A stretch of 64,000 nt of DNA. Origin: Earliella scabrosa. Taxonomy: Eukaryota > Basidiomycota > Agaricomycetes > Polyporales > Polyporaceae. Shown here one piece after another: positions 21,755 through 33,753 of the stretch. The notes beneath the pieces are model-generated. The model saw nothing but the letters and a program-made list of their open reading frames with translations. It had not been told where the DNA came from and searched no databases. Each line of letters begins with the position of its first letter. Position 1 is the stretch's first letter. Made by a program: the position numbers and the translations under genes. The stretch covers positions 620,001 to 684,000 of the forward strand of contig JABYQQ010000002.1 in NCBI GenBank assembly GCA_022605405.1, given 5' to 3'.

Positions 21755-22441
21755 AATTCGTCTCTTGGTACGTGTGCTGTATCACCTATCTGTATGGTTG
21801 TCATTCAAGCTTTCTTCGCAGATTCCTTGCCGCGCTCTGCAGTGGAAGTGACCATCGGCTTGTACCCGATCTCCCTCTTGTGCACTCGGCGATGAGTTCG
21901 CGTGCTTCGGCCCTTCTCTTTTTTTTTTTTTGTAATCCTCGTTTATTGCCCTGGAGGGCTACGCCCTATGGTAGGCAATTCGGCCCTTCTCGACAACCGA
22001 TGTCCACACTTGACATGTTCTCTGCATACGTTATGGGTGTTCCTGTACTCGGCTCACTATACACCATCTCGGCTTGTCGTGATTGAGCCTGCGTTTGCTC
22101 ACTCAGTGGACCTTTCATCGCGATATCCTCCCTAATACCGATTATCGATGAAAGACCCAGTGAGGCGTTTTCCGAGTCGTTTCCTTCTGTCACGACGGTG
22201 TATACTTTTCACGTCCATTTCATACTGATTACTACGACACATACATCCAGGCATCATGAGCGGTTGAGTCGGTCCCCCCCTTCTCCTTTTCGGACGTTTC
22301 CACTTTGGGCCGAAAGGATCCACGCAACCGTCCGCCATCCCTCTGTATGCCGCGGGGCACGAGGCTCGGCCGCGGTTCGTAGGGTTCTCGAACCCCTCTC
22401 TTCGTCCGCTCATCATGTCCGCGCGAGCCGGTTCTCAAGCA

Positions 22442-22449
22442 TATATAAA
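22442..22449 (+). promoter_or_regulatory. TATA box of an unassigned transcript
   Basis: TATATAAA is followed by a CT-rich stretch and, 89 bp further on, an ATG at 22538 in a CACC context. The layout is typical of a strongly expressed fungal gene, but only a short frame follows. Confidence 0.4.
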
Positions 22450-22537
22450 CCGTGGGGTTGGAGCGTCCGGAGCTGCACAATCTCCGTCTTCTCCCCCGTC
22501 TTCTTGCATACATTGCACACAGGCCTCACGGTACACC

Positions 22538-22720
22538 ATGATAACGCGGCTGCCGTCGTCGTTGTCGGCGTCAACAACCCTTGCCCCCCTCTTCCTTGCG
22601 GCCGCCCATTTCTATTTGTTCGACGACATAGGTAGCGAGGCTACGCCGAACTGTGCGCGGCCGCTCTCGGTGAGTCTGGAGTGCATTCGGCCTATATCGT
22701 CGATGAGCTCATTGCGCTGA
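22538..22720 (+). CDS. Possible small protein, unsupported by homology
   Basis: A 60-codon frame follows the TATA box at 22442. The first ~25 residues (MITRLPSSLSASTTLAPLFL) are hydrophobic enough to resemble a signal peptide, and GTAGCG and GTGAGT motifs inside could be splice donors, so the true product may be longer. Nothing in it is recognised. Confidence 0.2.
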   Translation: MITRLPSSLSASTTLAPLFLAAAHFYLFDDIGSEATPNCARPLSVSLECIRPISSMSSLR

Positions 22721-23236
22721 AACAGAGAGTAGCCCCAGAGATGACGATGAGGTAGTGGCGGGGAATTCAGGCGGCTATATCCATCGCAAGTAGGCTGTAC
22801 ACTTCTTGTTATGTTGCGCACAGAGGAATTGGAAGCTGACGGCTTGGTCCAGTGCCAGATAATCATCAGGCCGACAAGCCGCGCTAGCGCGAGCTGCACG
22901 TGCGTGTGCGAACGCAGGGACGACCAACGAAGGTCCAAGGGCTCGCTAGCCGCGTACATGTGGAAGGCTGGGAGACGTAGTGATCCAGCGGGAAGATCAT
23001 GCGCTCTTGCTCTTGTCTGTCAACTATGAGGTCTCAACGTATACGATGTCGTTAGGATGTCCAGGCAACTGTGTTGAGTTGATCAGGGGCGTGCCGTTGA
23101 AGGCTTCAACATGATGGGCGTCGCCAGGCGCTCCTCAGCCAGCATGTCCAACGGACGTCCCGAAGCAGATCGAGTGACATCCGCGGCATGATGCTCACTG
23201 CCTGATGCGTTGCTATTCCTGGCATGTAAATGTGCG

Positions 23237-24499
23237 TCAGATATGAACCTGCGATCGCGACGAACGAGTAGGAGCGTACGGCAGGTCCATCGCAACGATT
23301 CCCCTCGCATGCAGCTTCGGCAGCCTGCGCTCCAGAATGTCGAAAAGCCGCTTGCGCGAGGCGTCGCCGACGTCGAACACGACTTCCCTCAGCGCGCAGA
23401 AGTGCTTCGTCTCGAAGATGGGGTCCAGCTCGGCGAGCGAGGCTTCCTCGTCTGCGTCGATGTAGCGCATCTCGCGCCCGGACTTGGAGGAGAGGACGAA
23501 GGTGAGCGAGAGGAGGGACTCGGCGCGGACGCTCCGGAGCACGCGGGCGACGTTCTTCCATGTCCCGAGACGGAGGTTATGCCCGTCGGTCGCGGTGTGG
23601 TTGTATATGTAGATCGTGAGCGTGCGGAGGTGGGTGCAGTGCTGCAAGAGCGCGTCGTCTTCGCCTGTCCATGCATGCGCTCATCAGTCCTCAGGAGCTC
23701 ATGCATTTGGCGAGATGACGTGGGAGAGCTCACCTTGGAGCAACACGGAGAGCGTGAGGTCGACGAGCTGCGGCCCGAGGGAGCTGAACAGCTCGACGTG
23801 GGACTGGGTGGGATGGGAGGATATGTATGACAGTGTGCGCACGGTCGTCGGGGATGGCGTGTGCAGGATCCAGGGAATGAACACCTCGTCAAAGACGTAG
23901 AACCCAAGGGTGTAATCCCTGATTTCGAGGGTCTGTAGAGCGAGTCGACAATGGCGCAACGCGCATGGCCAGAGTTCGGGCGCGTGGATGGTTGTCCACT
24001 TCACGTTCGCCAGCGCCAAAGAGGTCAGGGCTTGGAAGGAAGCCAATAACCGGGCGAGGGAGGTGAAGGAGGGGAAGGTACACCGTTGAAGGCCAAGGAA
24101 GCGGATGTGCGAGAACGTCGAAAGAGCGGGAATTGCGCTGCGGTGAGTCGGGAAATTGACCCAGTTGACACCGATGAGGCGGAGATGTCGAAGATTCGGG
24201 ACCCGACCTGCGAATTGCTGGAATAAAAGTTGGCCACAGCGTTTGTCCCCGCGATCGAGAAGGACGAGTTCCTCGACTGATGGCAGCGTTGATTGCATCG
24301 CTGCAGCCTGTAGGACACGCCCGACAAAGAGGTTGTACGTTCCTGTCGAGGCGATTATCACTCGATAGAAGAGGTGGTAACGGCTCGCGGGAAGCCAAGC
24401 GTGGCAGACAAGCGAGCACTGGCGGAGACATTCCTGGTCGAGCCATACGAAGGAGATGATGTAGTCGATCAACTCCGGCGGGAAAGCTCGAGGAGACAT
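23237..24499 (-). CDS. F-box domain protein
   Basis: Exons 24499-23734 and 23664-23237 give 397 aa. The N-terminus is an F-box (FPPELIDYIISFVW, then LRQCSLVCHAWLP) at about residues 5-40, which in SCF ubiquitin ligases binds Skp1. The remainder has regularly spaced leucines (LRHLRLIGVNW, FLGLQRCTF, SLALANVKW), consistent with a degenerate leucine-rich repeat substrate domain common in large basidiomycete F-box families. The start at 24499 is preferred to an upstream in-frame ATG at 24655 because the F-box begins directly after it. A CTATATAG sequence on this strand near 24570 may be the TATA box. Target unknown. Confidence 0.8.
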
Positions 24500-24782
24500 C
24501 GGGGGCAGGAAGTGGTCCTGTTTTTTGTAGATGATATTCGACTTGCCGTGGACTTGCGCTGGCTTGGAGCTATATAGTGGGTGGTGGTGAGGAAAGCCGC
24601 ACCGTGGCAGTAGCTGCCAACTGCGTATCAACGGTACGTAACCATCCCATGCCATGTGATCGCGCGCGCTTGCAAATGCACACTGCTAAGTGCTCTCAAA
24701 GACACGATGCGCACAAAAGCAAAAGATAGTGATACACCACTCGCCTGCGATACATGCGTTGAACAGAACGCGGCAGCTCAGG

Positions 24783-26783
24783 CTAGTCCACCCGTCTCCG
24801 CTTCTCGTCTCGTCCATAATCCACAGACCGCTCCCGCGACCGCCGCCGATCCTTCCTGTTCTCATCGTCTCGCCACCTATCGCGCCTAGGTGACCGTGAT
24901 CTCGACCTTGAGTACCGTCTTCGCTCGCGGTTGTCGTAGCGGTCGCTCCGATCGCGATCGTACTTGTCGCGTCGGTCCGAGCCTCGGTCGCGGTCGCGGT
25001 CGTCTCGATAATACCGCTCACGATCGCGTGCGCGCTGCTCGTCTCTCCGGCGGTCTCTCTCGTCGCCGTTCGGTCTCCGGTCGTCGTCACGATCGCGCCA
25101 TGAGCCTCTGTCTCCATCGCGCCGTGGACCTGTTCCTGTTGGGGCACTATTTGCACCTGTGGCTAGCTTCCCGGGTGGAAGGTTCGCGTTCTGTGGGCAA
25201 TCTGATGATGATAGGAATGAGGATGTAGTCTAGAGGCGCAGCTGCGTGAAGATACGTGCCTTTCTTCATATGTGGTCCGCCGCACAGGAAGCACCCGCCG
25301 CCTGCTGTGGACGTACCGCCCGCCTTCACCGGCGCGCTCCCACCAAATCCACCGCTCCCAACGGTTGTGTCCTGGTCGAGCAAGTGCGTGTACTTTGTGC
25401 GTCCACGCTTGCCGAAGTTCTTGACTTGCATGACCTTGGGAAGGAGCGAGACGTCGACGGTGGACTCAGTGGCTTCGGTGAAGTCGTGTCGCTTGAGGAT
25501 ATCCTCGTCTTGGTGGAAGGCGCCCTTGTGCCAGTACTTCTGGAGGAACTTTTGTTGTCCTTTCGGCTTCTCCTTGCGCGACTGCTCCGCGCGCTCCATG
25601 TCCTCCTTGAGCCGCTGCTCCTCGGGCAGGGCACGTCGTCGCTCCACCTCCTCGCGCTCGAGCTCTCGCGCGAGCTCGGCTTCTTTGTCACGCTTGATGC
25701 GGGCGAGCTCCCGAAGACGCCATGCTTCAAACTCCCCGGCGGGGTCGAGCCCGTCTGTATCGTCTACGTCTGGAGTCTGCTCCTCCTTCTCCTCTAGCGA
25801 CGGGAGGCATATGTGAGGAAAGAGAGACCATGGAAATGACGCCGCACGCACTTTCTAGCAGTTCTCGACGAATACTCTCTGCCACCATGTCATGGCTCGC
25901 CTTCTTGCGCTCCTCAATCTCCTGCTCTTTCTTCTTTAATGCTTCTTCGGAGTCTTGGGCCAATGCTTCTTTCTCTGCGACAGTTACACGGGCGCGTCTG
26001 GGGGAATATGTAAGTATCCGATGGTGCGCGCACTACAGGTTGACTGGACCAACTTTGGCACGAAGACCGGACGGAACTGGAGCTTAGGCTTCTCCTCCTC
26101 TTCAGACTCGGACTCTTCTTCGCTGGACTACGATTGAGACACCATTAGTTTGGATAGATGATGTGGACGTGGTCTTACCTCTTCCTCCTCCTCTTCCGCC
26201 TCAGCCTCCTCTTCCTCTTCTGACTCTTCCTCTAGGTAGATATTCGTGAGCGAGAACAGACGGACACGTTAGGTCAGACCAGGACAATGGAGGAGTAGTT
26301 CGCCTAGGATTTGATAGTTTGTGACTGCTGATGCATACATTTCGTTTCGGATATACCACACGGAACCACCGTTGCTTCCGTAGGCGAACTTCCTCCTCCA
26401 CCATTCTCGTATGAGCACAACGAAACGGGGAACGTACCTTCCTCAAGCTCCGCAGCTGTCCTGCCAGACTCCTCCTTGCCGCCCACTATGACCTTGCCCT
26501 CCCTCGAGATGTTCACGTCCTTCAGTGCGACACTGATCGCGCTCTTCGCGGGCTTCACAACAGTCTCTGTTCGCATCGGCAAGTCCTCATCCTCATCTTC
26601 CTCGCCCTCTCCCAGGTCGCGAATGAGCACATCTCCGTCGTCCTGGGCCTCCTGCTGCTCCTCGACCTCTTCATCGTCATCCGAGTCGGATGCAGCGTCG
26701 GCACCCTTCGGAGCTTTCCCCTTCCAGTAGCGTGCAGCAGGCCGTGGTAGTCGTGGTGCGGGTTTCCTGGCTGCCGAGGACAT
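24783..26783 (-). CDS. MFAP1: MFAP1-type spliceosomal protein with zinc knuckle and RD-rich tail
   Basis: Six exons (26783-26438, 26231-26179, 26127-26054, 25997-25852, 25793-25260, 25201-24783) give 523 aa. MFAP1 is a component of the activated spliceosome. Hallmarks are acidic N-terminal stretches, PVFVPKRARVTVAEKEA, the coiled-coil region with LARIKRDKEAELARE, and the conserved FLQKYWHKGAFHQDE and RTKYTHLLDQDTT. After this core the protein has a CCHC-like knuckle CFLCGGPHMKKDC (C-x2-C-x3-H-x4-C, one residue short of the retroviral pattern) and a ~120-residue tail rich in Arg-Asp and Arg-Ser (RSRSRSPRR). The last intron, inside the knuckle, starts with a GC donor (25259). Confidence 0.9.
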
Positions 26784-27745
26784 TGTAGAATGGGCCGCGG
26801 GGGAGACAAAGCCCAGTACGGATATGATGGAACGAGGTCAACCGTGTCGTAGCAAGCGCCGAGCGGGTGAAATGTCCGAAAATATCGGACCGACATCTTG
26901 CTGCGCGAAAGAATAAGCTTCAACTTGAACTTGAACTTTTGTTTGAACGTTACCTTCCTTCACGGCTATCGCGTCTTTGCGACTTGTCGTGGCTCGTTAA
27001 CGTTTGCTGAGGCTGGTTGAACACTGAACACATTCTCACTTCCGCCGTCGTCTCGCTAGCTAGGTCTCTCCACTCGAACTCTAGGTAGGTCTCAAAAAAT
27101 TAGCCCCCAGGCTCGATCGAAATCCAATGTCCCAGCACTGTGGTTCAGGATACGAAACTCGAGTCCTTCAACTTCTCGTGTTATGCTGGGACGAGCGCGT
27201 TGTGATAACGTGGCTTCGAGGCATTGTATGGTGGGTGACTTCACCTGACCCGCTACACGAGTACTCTTGACCACCCTCATGCCACTGTCTGTCTACTACT
27301 CCCGATTATACTCATCGCTCAGCAATTGTGTGACGTACACAACCATAACACTGGCTAGCGTCGACTACGTCGATGCGACCAAGGAGGTGTGTCAAGGTGT
27401 GTGTAACGAACCCTCTCGGACTCCGAGGTTGCTGACTGATCGTTGGAGCAGCGGTGGATGCGGATGACGATTCGAGACACCCGATCGGGTAGGCATCTCT
27501 AAGGAATAACCTCGATCGCGGCTGACTCTCAGCTTGGTTGCCTAACAGTTTCCCCTGCGCTGAGTTCTACTGGACCCGACCAGCTGCCGCGAGCCGGCTG
27601 AGGGCCCCGAGGGAGACTGCCTACTCCATATATATGACGCCAGTCTCTATGAGACGGCATCCATCTCTCTGCCCCCCGCGGTCTGCCCCAACCTCCAACC
27701 CATCCTCGTTCTATACCCATTTCGCCAGCACGTGATTACTGAGAC
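26784..27745. other. Intergenic region, divergent promoters
   Basis: The 962 bp separate MFAP1 from the MFS gene. No coding motif is seen. A TATA-like box at 27629-27635 lies 111 bp before the MFS start. Confidence 0.45.
27629..27635 (+). promoter_or_regulatory. TATA box, MFS transporter gene
   Basis: TATATAT sits about 110 bp before the ATG at 27746, with pyrimidine-rich sequence between, the usual arrangement in basidiomycete promoters. Confidence 0.5.
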
Positions 27746-29633
27746 ATGAACGATCCACGCCCCTCATCTATCGTCGTTCCAGCTCCATTGCAACGCACAA
27801 GCCTCCAGAGTGGTAGTTCCTCGTCCGCAAGGACTTCCACGGATGTCAGCACCAGATCGTCCACCGTGGTCGGCCATGGAGACAGGGCGGAAGATGACAA
27901 CGACGTGAACTCCGCCTTCGAGCGGGAGGCGTACGGTCCTCCGATGGACGAGAAGGTCGACGATCCTTTCGAAGTCAGGATGGGTGCAGAAGATAGCGAC
28001 AATCCGAAGACGTGGTCGCGTCCGTATCGGTGGTATGTCACCATGCTAGCAGCCTCCTTGCTCCTCAACGCGTACGTTCGGCCTTTCATTCGTCTATCCT
28101 GCCATCATACTCATATTCACTAATTCAGGACGTTTGCGTCTTCCGCTCCATCTGGCATCGTTCCCGACCTTATGCGACAGTTCTCGTTCAGCCGCGAAGT
28201 CGGTATCCTCACCATCAGCATGTTCGTGGTGGGATACTGTATTGGTCCATTGGTGTGGGGTCCGTTGTCCGAGTATGTCGGTCGCAAGCCGATCTTCGTG
28301 GGCACCTTCATATGCTATACCGGATTCCAAGTCGGAAGTGCCCTGGCACCCAACACTGCGGCCGTATTGGTGTTCCGTTTCCTGGGCGGCACCTTTGCAG
28401 CGGCGCCATTAGCCAACAGCGGGTACGTCTCACTTTGGCTGGTAGCAGAATGAAGCTCACAATAACATCAGCGCGGTGATATCTGACATATGGGACGCCG
28501 ACACGAGAGGCAAAGCCCTTGCAGTCTTCACGCTCGCACCTTTCGCCGGACCAACCATCGGCCCTCTCGTCAGCGGCTGGATCGAAGTGTCCGGAACGTC
28601 ATGGCGTTGGGTCTTCTGGGTGTTGACCATCTTCGCTGGTGTATGCCTTGTCCTCACGATCTTCACCCTCCCGGAGACATATGCGTACGTTTCCCGTTTC
28701 CCATATAGCCTTCTAGCACTGATGCGTCGCTATTAGACCGATACTCCTGGTTAGGAGGGCAAAGAGGCTTCGGAAAGAGACCGGCGATGAGCGGTACTGG
28801 GCACCCCTCGAGCGCGATTCCATGTCCCTGGGCGCCCGTGTTGGCCGTGTGCTTGGCAGACCTTTCAAAGTACTCGCTTACGAGCCAATGCTCATCGCAA
28901 TCACCCTGTACATGAGTGTAAGTCCCATCCGTGGTTGTGTATCCGATTGATCTGACGTGAGCTATAGTTCATTTACGGCTGCATCTATCTCCTCTTCGAG
29001 GCATACCCAATCGTCTTCGGAGAAGGCCACAACTTCAACGCAGGCTTTGCGGGCCTCACCTTCCTACCCATCTTCATTGGCGCAGTACTCGCCGTCATCA
29101 TCTATCTTCTCGTCTTCAACCCCCGGTACGAGCGCTCCATGAAGGACTTCGCACCACACCCCGTCCCGCCAGAATACCGTCTGGAGGTTTGCATGGTCGC
29201 CGCCCCCGTCTTCGCATTGTCCTTTTTCTGGTTCGGCTGGACGTCGTACCCGTCCGTGTCGTACTGGGCTCCCCTGATGGCTGGAGTCCCCCTCGGCGGC
29301 TCCATCGTCTTCATCTTCCTCGGCCTCTTCAACTACATGATCGACGCATACCTCTTCGTCGCAGCATCCGCGCTTTCCGCGAACACGGTCGTGCGCTCGC
29401 TCTTTGGTGCAGGGTTCCCGTTGTTCGCGGGCCAGATGTTCACGAAGCTCAACCCGCGATGGGCATCGACGCTGTTGGGGCTCATCGCTGTCGTGCTCGG
29501 CCCCATCCCCTTCATCCTGCGCTTCTATGGCCATCACCTCAGGAGGAAGAGCAAGTATGCGCCAACGGGCAGCTTGCCTGTCAAGCCATCGTCGAAGGAG
29601 GCTGCGGAGGTGCACGTTCAGGCTGCCGTTTGA
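27746..29633 (+). CDS. MFS transporter, DHA1 (drug:H+ antiporter) type
   Basis: Exons 27746-28071, 28129-28422, 28472-28684, 28737-28917 and 28968-29633 give 559 aa. After a ~95-residue polar cytoplasmic N-terminus and the DDPFEV..DNPKTWS motif typical of FLR1/TPO-like transporters come about 12 hydrophobic segments. MFS motif A appears as GPLSEYVGRKP between helices 2 and 3, and the antiporter motif C region as FAGPTIGPLVSGW. The family exports drugs, polyamines or secondary metabolites across the plasma membrane using the proton gradient; the substrate cannot be told from sequence. The frame is intact, and all four introns are 49-57 bp. No metabolite cluster surrounds it. Confidence 0.88.
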
Positions 29634-30091
29634 GCACCGACCCCCCCACTTGACTCTCTTGCTATGCAATGCTCATTTGTTGCGCCCACGTTCCCCTTCT
29701 ATACGGACACGTTTTATTTGAAAACCACGGGCTTTATTAGCAAAGTATCTGTATCATGTACCTAATAGCTTTCGAGCCTCGTACAAGTTTGCACATCCCC
29801 AGCATCAGACCGTTGGACTGTATATCCCCATTTACTGTATTTCTAGCCGCATTTAGGGCAAATGTATCTATATCGCAGGTGTACCATTGCCTCCATCTAG
29901 GCTGATTGTCTTCTGGGCAATGGCTCTCAGGCCGACTGCTATCCATGGCAAGCGCATCAAATTCAGCCACAAACCCGTCGCGACGCGACGCGCCTTGGTC
30001 GCGCAGCCGCATTGTAGCGCGTCTATTACTCCTGGCTTTCAGTTTATCACCACCATTGCTACCTGCGGCACCCTGTCCACTTGCCGGATCC
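29634..30091. other. Intergenic gap
   Basis: The 458 bp hold the MFS 3' flank, including a poly-C stretch just after the stop, and the promoter of the WD-repeat gene. No other feature is seen. Confidence 0.4.
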
Positions 30092-32171
30092 ATGGACTTC
30101 ACGGAAATATACAAACAAACATCTTCCCTCGTGTCGTTCAGCCCGGGAACACACTTTCTTCTCACCGCCGTTCAAGACCGGCTGATCATCCGCCGCTCAG
30201 ACTCGTTCCAGATCGCCCGCACTTGGCTCGTCGACACCTCGCCCTCGCCCACTGCGGCCGCACTATCGCAATATGGGACCGGTTCGGGCGCGGGGCCGTC
30301 GTCGCTGCGAGATAGGCCGGGAGAGGGTGGCTCGGGGTCGAACGCGTGGATCACGCATGCCGGCTGGTCGTGCGACTCGGAGTATGTGCTCGGTGCGTGT
30401 GCGAAGACGGGCGTGGTGTGCGTGTTCAAGCTGAGGGATGAGACGTGGAGTGCGAGGATCGAGGCGGGTGCAGAGGGGCTGGTCAAGGCGGAGTGGGCAC
30501 CGGACGGGAGGACCGTGCTGTGTTTCTCGGAGTGGGGGGTGAGTAGAGACTTTGTCTTGTGGAACACGCAGTTCTGAGCTGGATTATGCAGTTGAGGGTG
30601 ACGATATGGTCTCTTGTGACCGGGGCTGCGACATATGTCCAGTATCCCATCCATCCTGATCGTGGTACGTTCGTGCACAGACAAACCTTGGCGTTGTCAT
30701 CTTGACAGACTCGCGTCAGGTTATGCTTTCCGACAGGACTCTCGCTACTTCGTTCTGGCGGAGCGTCATAAGTCGAAGGACACCCTCGGCGTGTACGACG
30801 CACATGAATCCTATCGCCTCGTCCGGGTGCGTCGCCCCGTCCGGTTCGTGTGCGCATGCGGCGGAAGATGACCTCGCGTCCATCCGGTGTGTTCAGCATT
30901 TCCCGCTGCCAACAAGCTCCCTCTCGTCGGTGTCGCTTTCGCCTACTGGCAACCACCTTGCCGTGTGGGAGGGGCCGCTTGAGGTATGTTTTGATAGCAT
31001 TCCAAGAGACGTTGGAGAGCACTGACCACGATGCCTCTAGTATAAGCTCTACATTGTGACGCTTGCTGGAACTGTCGTTGGGACGTTCTCGCCGGAGCCG
31101 GATCCCGGATTCGGTATTCGGGCTGTGTCCTGGCATCCCTCTGGGATGTTTCTCGCTGTTGCTGGTGCGGACGATAAGGTATGATGGCACAGTCTCGCTA
31201 TTGAGACCATGCAAAGATTGAGACCTGCATAGGTGCACATACTTGAGAGTCTTACATGGAATCCGATCACAACGCTGGAACTACCAACACGAATATCTGC
31301 AGGAGTGGTATGTGTACTAACTCATGTGACATGCACGTATTGCAGCACTGATCCGTACGTGAACTAGCACGTTTGGAGGGAACCTACCGGATGGCTCGAA
31401 GCCACTCATGGTCGAGGATTCTTGTCTTGTACAGGACCTGCTCATTAAGCACGTCATATCCGCCTGATCGATTGCCCTTTTTGCAGACGAACGCATTCAA
31501 CCTCCCTTCATCCTGCCCACCGCTGCTTCGCAAGTCCGTACGAAGGGCACAAAACCGGTGCGATCCACGACTACCGGCTCGATAGCACGGTCAGGATCAG
31601 GAACGGCGCAGCTCGTGTTCAATACATCCGGAACGCTGCTGCTTGTGCGCTCCGCGGCCTCGCCCACGGCGGTCCTGCTCTACGATTTTCCACTTCACAC
31701 GCAATCCGTTTCGTCTTCTACGTCACATTCAAGTCCTACCTCCTCGTCTTCCGGACCGCGGCTGCGCTCGGTTCTGCTGCATACGCAGCCTGTGATGAAC
31801 GCACGATGGAACCCAGATCCTGGTCGTGCTGGACGGCTGGCTGTGGCGTGTGGGAGCCAGGCTGTTTATCTGTGGAGCGACGAATGGGTGGCTGAGCCTG
31901 AAGGGGACGGGGATCTCGCGAGGCAGGGTCCGTCTAGTGGACCATCAGGTGAGAAAGAAGGCGAGGACACGGAGGTTGCAGAGTGCGTCGGGGTCCCTGC
32001 CCGTAAGTTTCCTATGCATTGTGTGCGGCGTTTGCGCTGACGTGCATACAATGTGGGATAGAACAATTCGAGACAAGGGATTTGAGGTGGGCGCCAGATG
32101 GGAAGGGGATGATTCTTTTGGATCGGGAGACGTTTTGCTGCGCGTTTGAGGTGGAGGAAGAGGGTCAGTGA
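30092..32171 (+). CDS. WRAP73: WRAP73/Wdr8-like WD-repeat protein
   Basis: The gene starts MDFTEIYKQTSSLVSFSPG at 30092 and ends at 32171 (EEEGQ-stop). At least eight introns interrupt it; clear ones are 30539-30591 and 30665-30719. WD-type blades read SFQIARTWLV, WAPDGRTVLCFSEWGLRVTIWSL across intron 1, RAVSWHPSGMFLAVAGADDKVHIL, and WNPD..LAVACGSQAVYLWS near the C-terminus. Order and motifs match WRAP73, which in S. pombe and vertebrates acts with SSX2IP/Msd1 at the spindle pole body or centrosome to anchor microtubule minus ends. Ser-rich insertions occur between blades. No frame breaks are seen with plausible splice sites, although introns near 31,020-31,480 need transcript support. Confidence 0.78.
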
Positions 32172-33753
32172 CGTAGGTTGGTATCTCAACGGTGCTGGTA
32201 TGTTTCTGCTGAGCTTGGTTCCGGACAGGGTTTCAAATTTGCTTTCTTGCGATACAGTGCGAGTGCTGCGTATACACAGAACATCCGCGCAAGGCTGGCT
32301 GTTGAATTTGCCAGTGGGACATCAAACAAGAATACGTGGGCGTCTGCTATAGTGTCACGCGGCGTCTGAGAAACGTCTTCAACATCCCTGAGCGGATGCG
32401 GCAAACGAAACACATACGTACATGACGCAGGCCCAAGCGTAGACCCGATCTGAAGTAGGCTGTGAGCTCTCACTTCAACCTCCGGTGCCTCCCGTGACGC
32501 CCCAACTCCAGTTGATGGGTGCGACCATCGGAGAATTGAGTATGGGCTCGGTGGGTCTCTCATGCCCCACATACTCTGTAACATAGCTGCTCACCGCAAC
32601 TCTTCTTCTCATACTGATAGATGGATCCGGGACATATTCGCGGCTCCGACGATCACACCGGAGGCCCAGGACGAGGTCCCCTGGCTGCTTGTGCGCAGTC
32701 CCTGTGACCATGACTCCGAGTCCCCTTGTCGTCATTCATCCGCTCATTCGCCCTCTGCACGTGTTTCTATATCTGACTTGAATCATCTACCGTCCTTCTT
32801 ACCCCCCGCAACCTACTGCCTTTCTAGCGGTCGGTTCTGCACCATCATCAAGTCAACGGGCGATTGCAAGGTACTTACTTCTCCTCGAACGGCGATGCCG
32901 CTCTCCAAGAATCGCCGGAACGTTGACACCCGTGCGCATTCCGTGCATGAGAGGCGTGTGGTGTTTTTGTAGTGTGGTAAGATTCGTAGTCTATTCTGAT
33001 GGCGTGTATTCGAACTCACCTCCCGCGGTTGGGACTTGTCGAGCTGATCCGCGACAGCTGTAAAATTCTTGTCACCGCCACTGTCAGATATCAAGTGGTT
33101 TCAAATACCGATTTGTCGAATGCCCTGGACAGGTGTACACTACCATCGACGGTTCTTCCCAAGCTCATGATTCCGCGGCACGTCGGAAATGCGTATGGGC
33201 GCACATTCTCCGATCTACAAATTCCCGGGACTATGGGCACGGCCTACTCCTCTCACAGCCCTTAATTAGGCAGCAGAGGCATCACATGTTCCCGAGGACA
33301 TACGCACGAAGATCGCTCTGAGCTTCGAAGGAGAGGTACGCGCCCCATTCTGCCGTAATCCGTGACGGTTCTTAATGTCCAGCACACAGCGTACTGGCAC
33401 GTATCTGAGATCGCCGTGATGGGGCTCTCACCCATTCACCGATATCTGTCTCTTTCTGTCAGTGAAGTGCACGAGCATTTTCGCGAAGTGCTATTTTGTG
33501 TTTAGCCGTGCGTGCAGCGGTCATTCAGTCTGTCGGATGCGGGAGCGGAGAAGCGTGTCCCTTGACGTGCTTTGCGCAAGGCGCATACGGTGTCTGAGGC
33601 AGCGGGCTCCGAGGGGGAGCTGGAGGAGCATGACGACCATGTCTGGCTTCCTGGCTTCCCACCACGTCCTCTGCGCAAAATATAAGGACTCGGAGCTTAC
33701 GTCGGTTCCGCAGACTGTGAGTCTCCAACATTCGCAGCACCAGCATCGCCGCT
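32172..33753. other. Intergenic region upstream of hydrophobin
   Basis: The 1.58 kb contain several short open frames on both strands, none with a motif I recognise. The last 100 bp hold the hydrophobin promoter (TATAAGG at 33681). Confidence 0.4.
33681..33687 (+). promoter_or_regulatory. TATA box, hydrophobin gene
   Basis: TATAAGG within aaaatataagg lies 73 bp before the ATG at 33754. Hydrophobin genes are often strongly expressed from TATA promoters. Confidence 0.55.

Larger units (their letters stand above)
21755..23236. other. Intergenic region with an orphan core promoter
   Basis: No recognisable protein gene lies in these 1.48 kb apart from the weak small frame listed at 22538-22720. 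A T-run occurs at 21920-21931, and TATATAAA lies at 22442-22449 followed by CT-rich sequence. Confidence 0.4.

Noticed and set aside
22132..22416. Minus-strand open frame of 94 codons
   Set aside because: It covers a poly-C/promoter-like stretch, is Arg/Gly-rich and has no motif or splice context.
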